A stretch of DNA of 64,000 bases from NCBI GenBank assembly GCA_027186245.1, contig CP114482.1:2733001-2797000 (forward strand), given 5' to 3'. Position numbers and translations under genes: made by a program. Source of the DNA: Coriaria nepalensis (lineage: Eukaryota; Streptophyta; Magnoliopsida; Cucurbitales; Coriariaceae). The notes beneath the pieces were generated by a model, which searched no databases, was not told the origin of the DNA, and saw nothing but the letters and a program-made list of their open reading frames with translations. Position 1 is the stretch's first letter. Each line of letters opens with the position of its first letter. Positions 63,010 through 64,000 of this stretch are shown here, piece by piece.

Positions 63010-64000
63010 CCTAGTTTGATGTAAAATTGTATAATTAGAGTTAATTAATTAATTAGTTGTCTTTTAATTTGGTTTGTTTATTCAGTTGCTATCGGGACAA
63101 GGACAGGGTGGATTAAGAAAAGTACATGACAGTAGTGGCGGAATCAGGATTGTATTGCACTCGGGGCTAAATTAAAGGGTTTAATATGGTAAATATAAAA
63201 AGTTATCGGGTGGTGGGGACAAAATCTCCACGGTACGGTAAATGTATATTATCGGAATTTTTTCATATTAAATGTTAAGTATAAGATTAAGTGGGGACAA
63301 AATTTGTTAGAAGAAATGATTCTTAGGTTCTTAATTAGTAAATAGTAAGTGTTAGGGGCTATAAATTATTAATGGAAAGTTTGAGGTTCTAATTAGTTTG
63401 TGGTCCAAAATTTTGAACTCTTTTTAATATTATGAAATTTTCCCTGAATATTAAAATAAAATACTAATAAAACCTCAAAATTATTAAAATCTCAAATATT
63501 ACCTCTAAATATTAATTTTTCTTAAAAAAGCATGTGAGGCTACAGCCCCAGAGGTGGCTCCACCCCTGCATGGCTGAGTGATTCTTCATATTCAACAAAA
63601 CCTTAGCCGGTAGATAAAAAAAGAAGGAAAGTTTGAAAGTAGTATATCCGGTTTTTCAAATTTTATTTTTCAAATTTAACTTAATTTTAAAATAAAAATA
63701 AAAATAAAAATAAAAATAAAAATAAAAATAAAAATAAAATAATATAAAAAGAATGAAAAGGAAAGAGAAAAAAAGATTAAAATAAAGAAAAAAAAAGTTT
63801 TAAACATAATAAAAGAGAAGATAAAAAGTTCAAATAATACAATAAAATAAATTTAACTTTTTCTATAATTTTTCAAATTTAATTAAATAAAAAGTTAAAT
63901 TTGAAGAACAATAGTGCATTTTTTACAAAAAATTATTCAAATTATTTTAAATTATACTAATTTTAAATTTTACTAATTAGATACGAATACTCTTACGTCA
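63010..64000. other. 3' flank of the SCPL gene with a possible short element
   Basis: CAGTAGTGGCGGAATCAGGA at 63130 and, inverted, CAGGGGTGGAGCCACC ending at 63568 resemble the ends of a small hAT-like element of about 440 bp. No clear target duplication was seen. The rest is AT-rich with no gene. Confidence 0.45.
63684..63738. repeat. AAAAAT hexamer microsatellite
   Basis: Eight or nine AAAAAT units in a row. Confidence 0.93.

Overview
The window reads as nuclear DNA of a eudicot plant. Genes are split by short introns with GT/AG borders, the spacers are AT-rich with many microsatellites, and long stretches hold decayed Copia, Gypsy and LINE retrotransposons. The protein families seen (TPS-a and TPS-b terpene synthases, BAHD acyltransferase, LONGIFOLIA/TRM, AFP/NINJA, carboxypeptidase II) are plant families. 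The species cannot be named from the sequence alone.

Layout. 0-2.2 kb: a complete methylesterase-11-like gene (minus). 6.2-12 kb: two terpene synthase loci facing each other, a TPS-b copy (plus) that lost its DDxxD exon and a TPS-a copy (minus) nearly whole but frameshifted. 12.5-13 kb: two tandem duplications. 13-32.3 kb: a transposon island with three Copia remnants, a Copia gag/protease fragment with a tRNA-Met primer-binding site, and two related LINE copies 11.6 kb apart, one broken by insertions. Inside this island sits one small intact-looking gene for a secreted cysteine-containing protein (23.0-23.4 kb) with its own TATA box.

34-38 kb: a compact LONGIFOLIA/TRM-like gene (plus) and a convergent TAF8 gene (minus), with a perfect 19-bp hairpin between them. 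40.7-41.9 kb: a probable non-autonomous hAT element with an 8-bp target duplication that carries an exon of an EXO84C-like exocyst gene. 44.4-45.8 kb: an intact single-exon BAHD malonyltransferase-type gene; a deleted relative lies at 49.7-50.2 kb. 47.3-49.3 kb: an AFP/NINJA-family ABA repressor behind a cluster of ACGT-core elements. 50.5-53 kb: two conserved plant genes of unknown function (minus), separated by a 510-bp foldback element. 59.8-63.0 kb: an eight-exon serine carboxypeptidase with a complete catalytic triad.

The genes do not form an operon-like unit. The functional links visible are specialised metabolism (two terpene synthase loci, the BAHD pair, a methylesterase-family protein) and ABA signalling (AFP with ABRE-like sites). 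Exon borders were derived by hand from splice consensus, reading frame and family resemblance, so they are predictions.
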